Positions 12,717-26,400 of a stretch of 64,000 nt of DNA are shown in pieces (the stretch's first letter is position 1; each line of letters begins with the position of its first letter). The DNA lies in assembly GCA_963693285.1 (NCBI GenBank), contig OY848917.1, forward strand, positions 5,838,118 to 5,902,117, in the 5' to 3' direction. Position numbers and translations under genes: made by a program. Origin of the DNA: Xestospongia muta. Lineage: Eukaryota; Porifera; Demospongiae; Haplosclerida; Petrosiidae. The notes under the pieces are model-generated. The model saw only the letters and a program-made list of their open reading frames with translations, did not search any database and had not been told where the DNA came from.

Positions 12717-13713
12717 ATGGATAATGTAAGTACATACAACACTATATTAAACTTAAGTGTCTTATGGCTATTGAGTATTATAAATTGCTCTGAACAATGG
12801 ATAGGCAGATGAGGCACTTCTATTTTGGGGGGGGGGGGGGCTCACACCATAACTATGTGATGAATAAGCAGACAGGAATGTACCCATAATGCAGAAACTA
12901 TGTTTGATATAATCACAATCAGTATTACCAACATTTATTTAAAATGTACCAAAGTATTTCCTTCACTCATCATTTACCATAACAAATTCCTTAGCTATTT
13001 CAACAAGATCATGCTTATTAGTTATGCATTTGTGTACATGAAGGACCAGACAATTGTTAAGCCATTTTTTCCATCATTGTGGCCTGCAAATATGTCAAAA
13101 CTTTTGACAGTTTCATCAACACCAATAAGATTAACTTAGATTCTTTTTGTGGGGTAAGTAGCAAGCAATAAAAATTTGGGAGAGCTAAGCCCCCTCTTTC
13201 TAAATATTGGAGGCTCTAGCCCCTCCAGCCCCCCCCCCCCTTCAGCCTCCTATGCAGTTTACCCCTCTCATTCAAATAAATGTCTATCAAAGACACATTG
13301 TATGGATGTATGTTATAGGGATTAAGGTTAAATTGTGAATTTAACTAGCTATGTCTCATGTGCCAAATTTTTCCTCCTTTCTTTTTAATTTGGGAATTAT
13401 TAGTGGGTGTAATAATAAGTAAGTAGTAAATATGTATTTAGTTGAAGGATGACACTATTTATGACAATATCTGGAGATAATTGTCAATGAGGAGTTTTAG
13501 ATATGATACCCAAATACCAGATACAAATGAACTATGAATAATAGAATTTAGAAATTTTTTACTATTTTCAGAACTCTAATTCAAATTTACTCAATGCTGC
13601 TAGAGATGGAAGTCTAGAGGAAGTAAAGTTAGCCCTTAAAAATGGAGCAAATGTGAATCACAGAGAAGAGGTTCGTTATGTATATACATATATAATATAT
13701 AATTATGTGTGTA

Positions 13714-13749
<36 letters not shown>

Positions 13750-14656
13750 TGTATGTATATATATATGACCGGAATTGCAAAAAGGGACCACTTCTGTCAA
13801 AATATTTGTGACCTGATTTGTGAAAAAATCAACTGTTAAACATCAAAAACAGTTAAGTATACATATAGAATAGTTATGCATATATAGTAACTGTATGTAT
13901 ACAAAACTGTTTTTGATATGTTTTAACAGATGATATTTTCACAAATCAGGTCACAAATTTTGACACAAGTGGTCCTTTTTGCAAATCAGGTCACATATAT
14001 ATAATTATGTACAATAATAAGTCAATGTAATACTGAGAATCCAGGTCTGAACAGTAGCACAATAGTGACATAAATAGATAATTAATATAACTCTTTTGAC
14101 AAATGTACGATCATAAGCTTGTATCAACCTGTGTTGCAGATGTTAATGGCATATAACTATATATATATTATACACTTATATTGAGAATTGATATTTATAT
14201 GATGCAAATGTAACCTCATTATTAACCACTCTAGCATCAGTGGACAGCTTTATATTGGGCCTCATTTAAAAGTCACACTAAAATTGTCCAGTTACTTCTA
14301 AAATCTAAGGCAGATCCTAATATTCTTACAAAGGTCAGTGTGTATTGTTTAAAGGCATTGTTCTATGTGCTACATAGTATTAAGTCAACATTATACTAGT
14401 AATGGACATGTAGCATGCATGAATTAGTGATTTAATTTAAAATTAATATTATACTAATCAATGTAACCTAAAAAGGTTAATTTCTCTAGTATCAAGAAAC
14501 AGCTCTACATTATGCCTCACATAATGGTCACACTGAGATAGTCCAGTTACTCTTAAAATATAAAGCAGATCCCAACATTCGCGATAAGGTATTGTGTATT
14601 GATATTGTTTTATATACTACATAGTATTAAAGTCAATTATCATACTTGTACAGGAA

Positions 14657-14688
<32 letters not shown>

Positions 14689-17416
14689 TATTCTATATAT
14701 ATGTATATATAATTGTACTATGTAGTGTGTGTGACTAAGTTATATAATTTTCTTGCTTTGCATTCAATACATATATTCTATCATATTATATTTTCATTAG
14801 GATCAAGAGACAGTTCTACATTGGGTGTCATATAAAGGTCATACTGAGATAGTCCAATTACTATTAAAACATAAAGCAGATCCTAATATTTGTGACAAAG
14901 TCAGTGTATTTTGTATAGATATTGTTGTTTGTGCTGTGTAGTATTAACTCTATATTAACTAGTGTATGATACATCATTGAGCATGATAGTGCTTAATATA
15001 TATTGACCAGGAAAAGATATTTGCTACACATTATTTATTACACATCATAGACTCAAAATAAATGTTCTTCCAGTTATATATATGATGTACCACCAAATGG
15101 TACGTATAAGAGCACAACGTAGTGTTGTACAACAGTGTGCCTGTCTAAAATGACCACCTATGGAACCATTCAGAATGGTCCTGATAGAGAAGTGATCTTA
15201 GGATGCACTGTCCTGTATAAACTGACTACAGCCCACACTGGTTTTATTAGAGAGGTTTTCTTGTTATAGCATTAATAGTAGCTTCTGCAGATAACTGGTG
15301 ATAAGTATTCCAGCTTTGAAGTGAGTGTGATATCTCACAGTGTCTTGATGTAATTAACAGTAGATTGTACGAAACTTATGAGGAGCAGACTTAGTGGTTA
15401 GAGTACCTTCCATATACAGATTTTATTACAATAATAAAAGTTATTACATTGGTCTTTGCAGCCAGAACATTTTCAACTGTAGACCACCCATTGGGAGTGT
15501 GGTCAAGGTCTCATATATGACATTAGGCAAGTGGTCACTTTCACCTGGATTAAGTAGCATTGTTTTGGTAGGCTATCTGCTGAGGCTACAAAATGTGGTG
15601 GTTAGAGAAAGGTGGTCACAAAATGCAAATGATTGCTAAGGCAGGTTTCACTCTACCATAAGTAGACATGTAAGGTCCTACTGATTCACTTATGGTCCCT
15701 TTAAAGGTCCAGCTAAGTAATCAATACTCATGCATTATATTAACATTAATATTACCATTTTTTTTAAAAATATATATTTATCAATTTGATAAGATTAGTT
15801 TTACAAATAAAAGTATTAGTTATGTATATTAATGATTGACTTGCCTCTACCTTCATTGTATCTGTTTTATACCATGCATGTTTTCTGAAAAAGTAAGAAA
15901 ACAAGTAATAAAAACATTTTAAAAATTATATAATATGTAGTGATATGCAAAAGGAAAAGAAACAATGTAGGAATGAATACACAAATCCATACAGATATTC
16001 CTATATAAAGTAGCCACTCAATAAACCATCTTTCAAATATTCAGACATTACATCTGAGTTAGCAATATCAGTTCTTCATGCTTTTGTTCAATCCTAGATG
16101 CATGGCATTGTAAGACTCACAGCTGTATTGTATTTAAGTGGCAGATAACAGTCATTCCAGCCTTAACTAGGCTAACATTTGGCTGTCTACTTATGTAGAG
16201 ACATTTATATGGATTTGTGTATTCATCCTTACCTTGTGTCATTCCTTTTTGGTATTGTCATTGGTACATCTATCATTTTTATGAAAACTACTTTATTAAT
16301 TATGGTGAATAGTGTGTGAGTTATACTATTGATTTTAATATTGTACTAGTCAGTGTCACCCATAATAATTCTTTTTTATAGGATCAGAGGACAGCTCTAC
16401 ATGTGGCCTCACTAGAAGGTAACACTGAGATAGTCCAGTTACTCTTGAAATATAAAGCAGATCCTAATAGTTGCGACAAGGTCAGTGTATTTTATATAGA
16501 TATTGTTGTTTGTACTGTATAGTATTAAGTCTGTATTAACTAGTGCAGGATATATTGAGTGTGATATGTGAGTTATAATATTGATGTTAACTTGTACTAG
16601 TCAATGTCACCTGTAACATTTATTTCCTATAGTATCAGGAGACAGCTCTACATTATGCATCACAAAATGGTCACACTGAGATAGTCCAGTTCCTCTTAAA
16701 ATATAGTGCTGATCCCAATATTTGTAATAAGGTCCATAAGTGTGTATTGTGTGTTGTATTTTTGTATGTATAATATATTATTATTGTATAACATATTATA
16801 GGTAGCTGGTTTCAGTTAGCATGAATATTAACAAATTAATCTTGTTACATATACCATTGTTATAATAGTGATATCCATCTATTTATCTTGTCAGGATCAC
16901 CAGACAGCTATACTTCTTGCTGTAATTGCAGATAACTTTGAGATAATCCAGCTACTTTTGCAACATAATGCAAACCCTAATATCAGTGACAAGGTCGGTG
17001 ATAATTGTAGCACTCTGTATTATCTATTACTATAAGTTTATAGGATACTAATTCAGTACATGCTTTACGGTCTATTTTAGTGATGTATATTTTGTTCTTA
17101 GTATTCATTTTTCTAAACTAGTATCAGCCACTTCACTTTAAAATAATTATGTGAAGTTAATACTTTCTCTAGAATCTCTGGACACCTTTGCATTATGCTA
17201 CCATCAACATGGAAATTGTCCAGTTACTCCTACAGTCTAATGCAGATCCCAACATTTGTAATGAGGTCGGTATTTATTACATGTAGCAATAACTGTGCAA
17301 ACAATACACACATACATACATACATACATACGTACATACATACATACATACATACATACATACATACATACATACATACATACATACATACATACATACA
17401 TACATACATACATACA

Positions 17417-17452
<36 letters not shown>

Positions 17453-20400
17453 TATATATACATACACATAATATAGTGAGATTCATATCCATACATTTTC
17501 TATATAATGCATATAGACTTTCTAGCAGGTTAATATTTGAAAATATAGAATGTTGCTGCTTAAACAGATAGTTTCTTCTTTATAAACAACAAAGTGGCAG
17601 GTTTATATGGACTTGATGACATGCTTTGTCAGTTCTGTCATTATTGACATTTCTATAAGCATTATAAACCTGCCAACTTAAGAATTTAATAGATTATTGC
17701 TCAATGGCTGCATGCTGTATTATAGAGTGATAGTGGCAGGTTAGTATGAATGTCATGATGAGTTATATCAGATAAATCATGGTTCATTGACCTGTATGCA
17801 TTATATATATCTGCCAACAAATAAACTGTAAAGATAAGGATGATATCTTACATAATATATAAAATATAATGACATATAGGTTAAGACCTGTTTCATATGA
17901 CAATTAATGATTTTCTCTAGGATCAGGAGACAGTCTTACACTTTGCCTCATATGGAGGTTTCATCAAGATAGTCCAGTTACTTTTACAATACAATGCAGA
18001 TTTCAATATTTGTGACAAGGTTAGCTATATATTACTCAGTTTAGTAATAAATGGGTTGGTTGTAATATTACTAAGTGAAACAATAATTAGTTTAGGTTTT
18101 ATAACAATGCAAGGTGAGAGTCTATGAAACTTAATGATTGACACTACAAGACTGAGTTATTACATTTAGTTTTCTATAACTACAAATAAAGTAGTTTTAG
18201 TACACTCTTTTGACCTTTAGCAACTAAATCTAAACTGGAACTAATTGTTTTATTGACATCCAAAATGTCTTTATTGACATCCAAAATGAAATTCAGAATG
18301 GCATTTATGGGAAAAATGTAGGCACAAAATTATATCAAGTTTTTGTGGATGTCAATACACATTACAAGCATGAACGTGCTGCAATGTAAATGGCTAAAGC
18401 ATGACCATGTAAAATAATTTATGCTTATGGAGTGCTTCTTTAAGAATAATTTATCTGTTTGTTTAACCATTTCATTTCGTAATAATTACAAAATTCCGAT
18501 AACTGTGTAACCACCAAATAACAATTAGCTATCTTATTTGGTTATAGTAATTATTTCAATCATTTTCGTTTAATGAAGTTATGATTCCAAGATTCCATTC
18601 TAGTGTTCAGTTTCCCTTCCACCTTTCCATTTCATTGATTCCAGGCAGCTGTTCAGCTTTTCAACTTTTTATATTTATCAATAATTACATGTTGAGTTTG
18701 CTTGTCAGGTAGGAGAACTGCTTAACACATCAAACTTTGAGATGCGTGGAAGATTTTCTAATAAATCAAACCTCATCTTAACAGTTTACTTATTAGCAGT
18801 ACACACCTTTTGACATTAAAGTCAAAATGTAAACTAAACTAAAGCTAAATTTACTTAACAAAGAGTGAAAAAACTAAAAATAAATCTAAGTTTGTATTTG
18901 AAAACTAATAATCTGATGACCAGCTGTTATATTAGATAGTAATGTTGTCTTGAATAGAGTATCATAAAAAATTGATGGGTAATGAAGCTTTCTACAAAAT
19001 ATAACACAATATTCAAGACTGTCTGACCCACGTTTTCTAGTTGCCACCTTTAATACAGTGGCTACAGTAATATAATAACCCACTCCCAAGTAAAGTATTT
19101 TAATATGCTGTTACATTTTACAAAGAGTTTTTCTAGATGTTAGTTTTTCAGGATGCTCTACTTGGGACAACATTATAACATAATATAAAGGCTGTTAATG
19201 ACATTGTTAAATACTTGTGATGATAATTATCATAAACATTTGTTCCTAGAAAAGTTTTATAATTGCCAAATGTAAGAGCTCTTACTTCTATAAGCGATTT
19301 ATAAACCTTCAAATGTTTGGTCAATTGACAACATACACAGTATAATATGTAATAAATATTTCCTAAGGATCAGAGGACAGCTCTACATATGGCGTCAAAG
19401 AAAGGTCATGTTGAAATAGTCCAGCTACTTTTACAATCTAACACAAATGTTAATATTTGTGACAAGGTTAGTATGCATTTTTTACTGCACTATGCAGTGT
19501 TAATATGTTCCTTTAATTTCAGAATAATTATAATAATAGGTTAAACTTATTATTATTAAATGCAACAATGATATGAAGTATTGTTGCTTTCTTTAGGATG
19601 GAAGTACAGCTTTACAGATTGCCTCACATAAAGGTCATGCTGAGATAGTCCAGCTACTTTTAAAGTTTAATGCAGATCCTAACATTTGTGACAACGTTAG
19701 TGTGCATTGTTTATTATTAAACTTTTAATAGAATAATAATAGTAATAAATTGGTTATACATATTATTAATCAATGTCACAATGATATGTTGATTTCTTTA
19801 GGATGGAAGTACAGCTTTACATGTTGCCTCACATAAAGGTCACACTGAGATAGTTCAGCTACTTTTACAGTTTAATGCAGACCCCAATATTTGTGACAAG
19901 GTTAGTATGTATTTTAAGAATATTTGCATTTCTATCACAATGCTATGAAATGTCGACTTCTTTATTTTATTTTCAAAATAATAATAATATAATTTGGGCT
20001 TATTGTTAATCAATGCAACGATAATACGAGGTAATTATTACTTTGTATAGGATCAGAGTACAGCTCTACATGTTGCCTCAAATAAAGGTCACACTGAGAT
20101 AGTGAAACTACTTTTACAGTTTAATGCAGACCCTAATATTTGTGACAAAGTTAGTATGTATTTTAAGAATTTAACATTAATACTGGTACAGAGTATGTTA
20201 TATTATGGTAAATTTATTGTTAGTGATGATAATTATTAAATTTCTATTTTGTTTTGCTAGTTGATCTAGTTACTGTAAGATTAGATTTTTACTTTTTTAG
20301 GATTATCGCAGAACTCCATTGCATCATGCATCAAAGAAAGGTCACACTGATATCATTTCATTGCTTTTACAGTCAAATGCAAATCCTAATATCTTGACAA

Positions 20401-23400
20401 AAGTTAGTATGTATTATGTATGGTCATATTGTTATGCCATCCATGCCACTAAAAATATAGAATGGCAAATGTCTAATAATTGTTGGTATATGTGACAATT
20501 ACAATTCTTCTTACATTTAGTTGTCATCATAACCTTATTGTTATGTATTTTGTAGCATCCATGGACAGCATTATACATTGCTTGTAAGAGCGGTTATTCT
20601 GAAATAGTCCAGATATTATTAAAAGCAAATGCAGATCCCAATATTTGTGACGAAGTAAGTGCATCTTTATGTTGTATAATTTTTACAAATCCATTATGGT
20701 TATGTATGATTTACTAATATATTTATCAGTATGCTTCAAAATATTAATAGTGATAATACATTTAAACGAGCATTACTTTTTTCTGAGCAATTTAATTACT
20801 ATCTTTTGTCATTCTAATTTTGCACAGAATGGAAACACTGCATTGCATCAAGCCTGCAAAGGTTGTCATACTGATACTGTTTACTGCCTGCTGTCACATG
20901 GTGCAGATCAAACTGTTAAAAATAATGAGGGTAAAACATCACTAGATGAAGCAAGCAATGATGAAATTGTGAACCTCCTAACCAAGCATAATCCAAAACG
21001 AGGTATATTTACAGACAATTCATATATAATTCATTAATACATTTCTGTCTAGTTCTGGAAGAGATATCTAAGTGGAATATTGAAAATATTGAAGAGGAGC
21101 AGGTTTTTGAGAAATTTGACTGTGGAGTCAAGCTAGTCCTTCCACCATCTTCAGTAGAAAGAGAGAAAGAAATCAAAACTGAAATTAAAGTGATTGCACC
21201 CAAAGAGTCAGAGATCACCCTTCCTCCTGATGTTGAGCTTGTGAGCTGTTTCTATATAATTGAAACAAATGGAAAATTCTCAAAGCCAATTGAGCTTCAT
21301 ATCCAGCACAATGTTGAGCTGACATCACAAGAAGAATGCAAACAGCTAGCTTTTATAAAAGCTAAAGGACCACCACCTTGTAAATTTGAGCTTTTGCCCA
21401 CTGAAGTTCAAGAGTTCAGACCTTATGATAACTTTGGAGTTGTTAGACTCTGCAATTTCTCTCCAGTTGCTGTTGTTTATATTAAGAAACAGTTACAAAG
21501 GATAAGGGATCTATTTCAACCACTATCTTACAGTTATGTAGTTACAGTTTTTGTCAAACAGATCAGGAAGTCTTGTTGGGATATACAAGCAGTAGTCACA
21601 AAGAATCTTGGACCTTTCCTAAAGGTATGATTTTAAATAATAAAAATTAAACGACAAGGATACGATTAATAGTAAGGTCTACTACCAGTACTGGAAATTA
21701 GAATGATGCAACTTTCATTTATAATATGGTTTTGTATTTGTTAGAGAGTGGAGACAGAGACTTACTTTGAAAGTTGGAAGAGAATAAAACCAGTATCTTT
21801 TTTCTTTGATCCTGTCATTAATGAAGTGACAATTACTAATGAATACTATGAGATCAAACCAATGATCTATCCATTTCAAGTAAAGTACATGTTTATGTTG
21901 CTACTGTTTATTTCTATTGTATTAAAGGTCTCTAAGAAAGCAGTTGATAAAAGTCAACCTGATACTGCCCTGCACTACTTGAAATTTAAAGCATCTCTTA
22001 ATGATGAGGAAGAGGTAATTGACCTTGAGCTTAACTTTAAAGGAACAATTGAAGAGAAAACTTTAGTGATTGCTAGTTACGATTTGGAACAAATCAAAGG
22101 TATACTATCTAATAAGACAATTAAATTGTTTTTTATAATATAGGCATAAATTAATACAAAAAAGTGACTTTATAATGATATATGAATTAATACTATACTT
22201 TTAATGTAGATATACCTGCTCATTCTCCTCCTGCTACTCTTTCTACTAATCAACCTACTTCTGTAAGTACGTCTCCCTCTACCAATACCATTCCTCGCCC
22301 TACTTCTGTGAGTTTTCCTGTTTCTCCTATTCCATGTGCCAGTACTTCGACTTCTATTAAAAATCAATCCTCTACCAGTACTCCTACTATTGCCATTATA
22401 CCTTCTGTTACCAGTAATATTTCCAAAACAATATCTTTGTGTCGACCCAAAATTCAAAATGACTTGTTAAGTGAGTCATTTATGTGTTAAATGAAAGTTC
22501 TTCTTAGAGATTACATTATGTAATATTATTGAAAGTCATTTTCTTCATTAGGTAAGGAGCCAAAGAAACGTCACCTGATGATGTTACTTCACTCAATTAA
22601 GCATAAATGGTATACTATTGGTGAACAACTTGAAGTATGTTATGGTGACATAGTGTCAACTGAAGCATATGAACATACCAGAAGACTCTCTGAAGTCCTT
22701 CAGGTTTGGATAGATAAGAAAACTTGTCGTGTGTGCTGGAGCACAATTATCACTGTTGTAGAGGATCCACCTCTAGAACACAAAGTGGTAGCAGATGAGA
22801 TATATCAGTTCTTAACAAGACCTGACATTCAGAATGAATACCTGTCCATTCGTGACACTGGTAAAATAATTTTTTATTCAACAATTGTTCCTTTGTCAAT
22901 TCTCTAGGTCAGCTGATCAGTACTTTTAATTCTCCACCTTCAATTTTACCAAAATCTACTGACAAAAAAGGTATAGCCATATAAGATTAAGTTAACATTC
23001 ATATGTTTGTTACTGAAGCTCGCACTATGTCTGTTGGTAATCCTTCTTCAATTGTATCAAAACCAACCAAAAAAAATGGTATACAACCATGGAAATAGAT
23101 TCATAAATACTTACTCGTATTACTATAGCTCATCCTTCATCTTGTTCTCAGCCTCCAATTGCCCCAAAACCTGCTAAGAAAAAAGGTATAATTTAACTAT
23201 CTATTCCTATACTCTAGGAGAGTGAATGATCAATTTTATCTTTCTAATATGGATAGATGAAATCAAACAAAAAGTTCTGTTACAATCATCCAATCTTGGA
23301 GAAAGACCTCCAATTGCACCAAAGCCTGCTGAGAAGAAAGGTATACCTTAACTAGAGAAATTATTTCTATACTTCTAAAAAGTAAATGATCATTTTTTTC

Positions 23401-26400
23401 TAGAAGAAATAGATGGAAAGAAACAAAAAGGTCCAATATCACCACCCAATTGTGTTGGAGTAAGACCTCAAATTGCACCCAAATCTGTTGAGAAGAAAGG
23501 TATACTTTTCTCCTCTCAGTAATTATTCTGTTCTCCAAAAAAATGACTTATTCCATCTGTGTGTATTACTCTGTATTTAATTGTATACAATTAGTATGGA
23601 ATAATTAATAAACATATTTATTTGTATACTGTATACCATGTGCAAGTGTTATATCTCATGCATGCTCATAATGAATTTAACGACAGTAAATAATAGCTTA
23701 AATTTTATTGCCATCAATTTGCTTAGGTCTACCATCTCCTGGTCCAGAGGTTGTGCCTTTTACTGAGTTGTTACGTAAGTCAATTACGATAAAATAATGT
23801 GCGTTAAAAATGCACTATTTTCTTAACAAAATAAATGAATGGATTTATTTCTGTTTCTTATCACATACATATTTATGTGCATTCATATTCATAGCACAAA
23901 TACACACACACACATGATATATATTTTCTCTTTTAGTTAAAAAGCCAAAGAAAAGACACCTAATGATGCTATTAGACCCAATTAGATATGAATGGGGCAG
24001 TATTGCAGCAAAACTTAAAGTGCAACTTGCTGAAATAAATTCTAAATGCTTCAACAAGGCACATTATGATACCAGAAGACTCTCTGTTATCCTCAAGGAC
24101 TGGATTGAGCAGACAAAAAACCATGAGGAGGGGTGCTGGAAAACCATTGTTGCTGTTGTAGAGGGGCCTCCTATTAAAAACAGACTCATTGCCAGCACCA
24201 TACGTCAGTTTTTAGCAATGCCTAGTGTTCAAGATGAGTATATACAGACAGGTAATTTACATTATAATAAACAACCATTATAGTGAATGCAAAAGAAAAA
24301 CAAATAATATGATATTTGTAACAATTATATGTTCAAGCACATGTGGAATATACTTAGAATGTTAGTTTTTTGGGAAGACCTATCTTATAGCATGTGGACA
24401 GTAAAAGCTCTGACTCATTTTAAAACATTCTGTGTTTTGGAATCACTTTGGTATTGTTATATTCATTTTCTTTTGGGATGGGGAAAACAACTACAATTAA
24501 TGGAAATATGTATTTTTATTAAAATTATTATACAGATCATGTCAGTATAAGTCAAAAGCTGTTGTCATCTCTAAAGGAAAATCATATTTCTTGGTTAGGT
24601 AAGTCCTTCAGTTATACTATGAGTAAATGACTGAATGAAGACTCATTTTGCATTTTTGCACATGTCTCATATCTTTATTTCATCTCAATTTTATCCGTAG
24701 AAGAAGAGCCAAAGTTACATGATCTTCTTATGTTACTTTGCCCAATAAAGTATGAGTGGCCTATTATTGGTGAACAACTTGGTGTACATTATGACAACAT
24801 AAAGTCTGAAGATCACAATGTAGCACATGATGATGTCCAGCGACTAAACCAAATCCTAGAGTATTGGATTAATCAGAAAACATCTGCAGTGTCATGGGAA
24901 TCAATTCTTTCTATCATAGTGGAACCACCTATTAAAGAGTATGACATAGTCATAAATATATGTGACTTTTTAGCAAAACATTATGGTGATCATGAAGGTA
25001 TATTATTGGTTTATCTTATAATAAATTGCATTTTTATTTGCCATTAAAAGGTTCAGAGCTTAGAGAATTAAAAGTCACATCTTCTGTGAAAAAAGGTATC
25101 TATGACTGGGCAAGAACTCTTTTAATCAAAGCCTTGCAATGAGCATCCATAAATATAAATGTGCAAATTACATTTAAAAATCTGTAGTTTTTGCCTTGTA
25201 AAAAGTAACTATCCAAAATAATTAAAGTAATATTCTTCTATACAGATAAGCCTTTTAATGCTGTAAATCCTTTACCTGCTCTAAATGAAGTTGATTCCAA
25301 ATTGCTGAGTGAGTTATTAATAAGAATTTAAATGCATGAATTGTAACCTATTTATTCCTATTAATCACTTTAATTTTTTGTGTAGATCAAAATCCGAAGC
25401 TTCTAGATCTCTGTGAACTACTACATACCATCAAGCATAGATGGCAAGATATCGGTGAACAACTACAAGTGAAGAAGAGTGATTTAAACGTGTCAGGCGA
25501 TGATGCCATAAATCTATCAAAAGTTTTACTTCTCTGGATAAAACAGAGGCCCTGTGATGAGGTGCATTGGAAAAAAATTATTAATACCATAAAGGACCCT
25601 CCAATTGAAAATATTGATTTGGCTAATGAAATATGCCACTTTTTAGCAAATCCTCCTAATCGAAAAGGTAAAAAGAAATGGTTAAGAAGTGACTGAAGTT
25701 ATGCATGCACAATCTTTTTGACATCTATATAGTTACATTATGAAATGTGACATAAATACAAGTAAAATATAGACTAAGTATGTTATTGGTAATGTTAATA
25801 TAAACTTGTATGTCACATGTTTTAATTGCCTGGCACAAATCAATTTTTAATAATTCCAGTCTTAGTCATGAAGCAGAAACAGGTAGGTCTAAGATTGTTT
25901 GGATAAATATACCAGTACATCCATTTAGATCATTTCATTCCATTTTTAAGATCATTGGCCTATGTTTAATTCAAATTGAACTGAGTATAGTAGTATTCAC
26001 AATGCTTGAATCAAAATAATAATTATGCTACTATTGGTTGTGTGCCAGCATCACTATGTTTATAAAAAGCAGACCTATTAACCTTTAAAATTGGTATTAT
26101 GTAGCTTTGAATGTTATTTGAATGTTGAAGCTATGATTCAAGAGATTATAACACAGTTAACATAAATTTCAATGATACGTTAACTTTTTTATTGCAAGAA
26201 TTATGAATTGACCCTTTCTCATATTAATCTTATTGTATACTATAGCTAACAATATCTCAATGGTATTGCATAAAGAGCCAAAACAAGGTGATCTAATGAA
26301 GGTGTTAAGTCCTATTGCAGACGACTGGCAAAATATTGGTGAGGCATTAGGAATGAAGACAGACAGGCTAAAGAATGATGACTCAGTAGATAATATTTTC

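Noticed and set aside
17195..17496. Long open frames on both strands, rich in Tyr-Val-Cys-Met or His-Thr-Tyr-Ile
   Set aside because: They simply translate the (CATA)n microsatellite; the array has no spacers and is not a CRISPR.
22170..22457. Arg/Ser-rich minus-strand open frame
   Set aside because: Shadow of the Ser/Thr/Pro exon (22210-22470) of the ankyrin gene on the plus strand.
25860..25882. Possible 23-base microexon between Death-like domains 4 and 5
   Set aside because: Its inclusion would put the last exon out of frame; skipping it keeps phase 1-1 and the frame to the stop at 26562.
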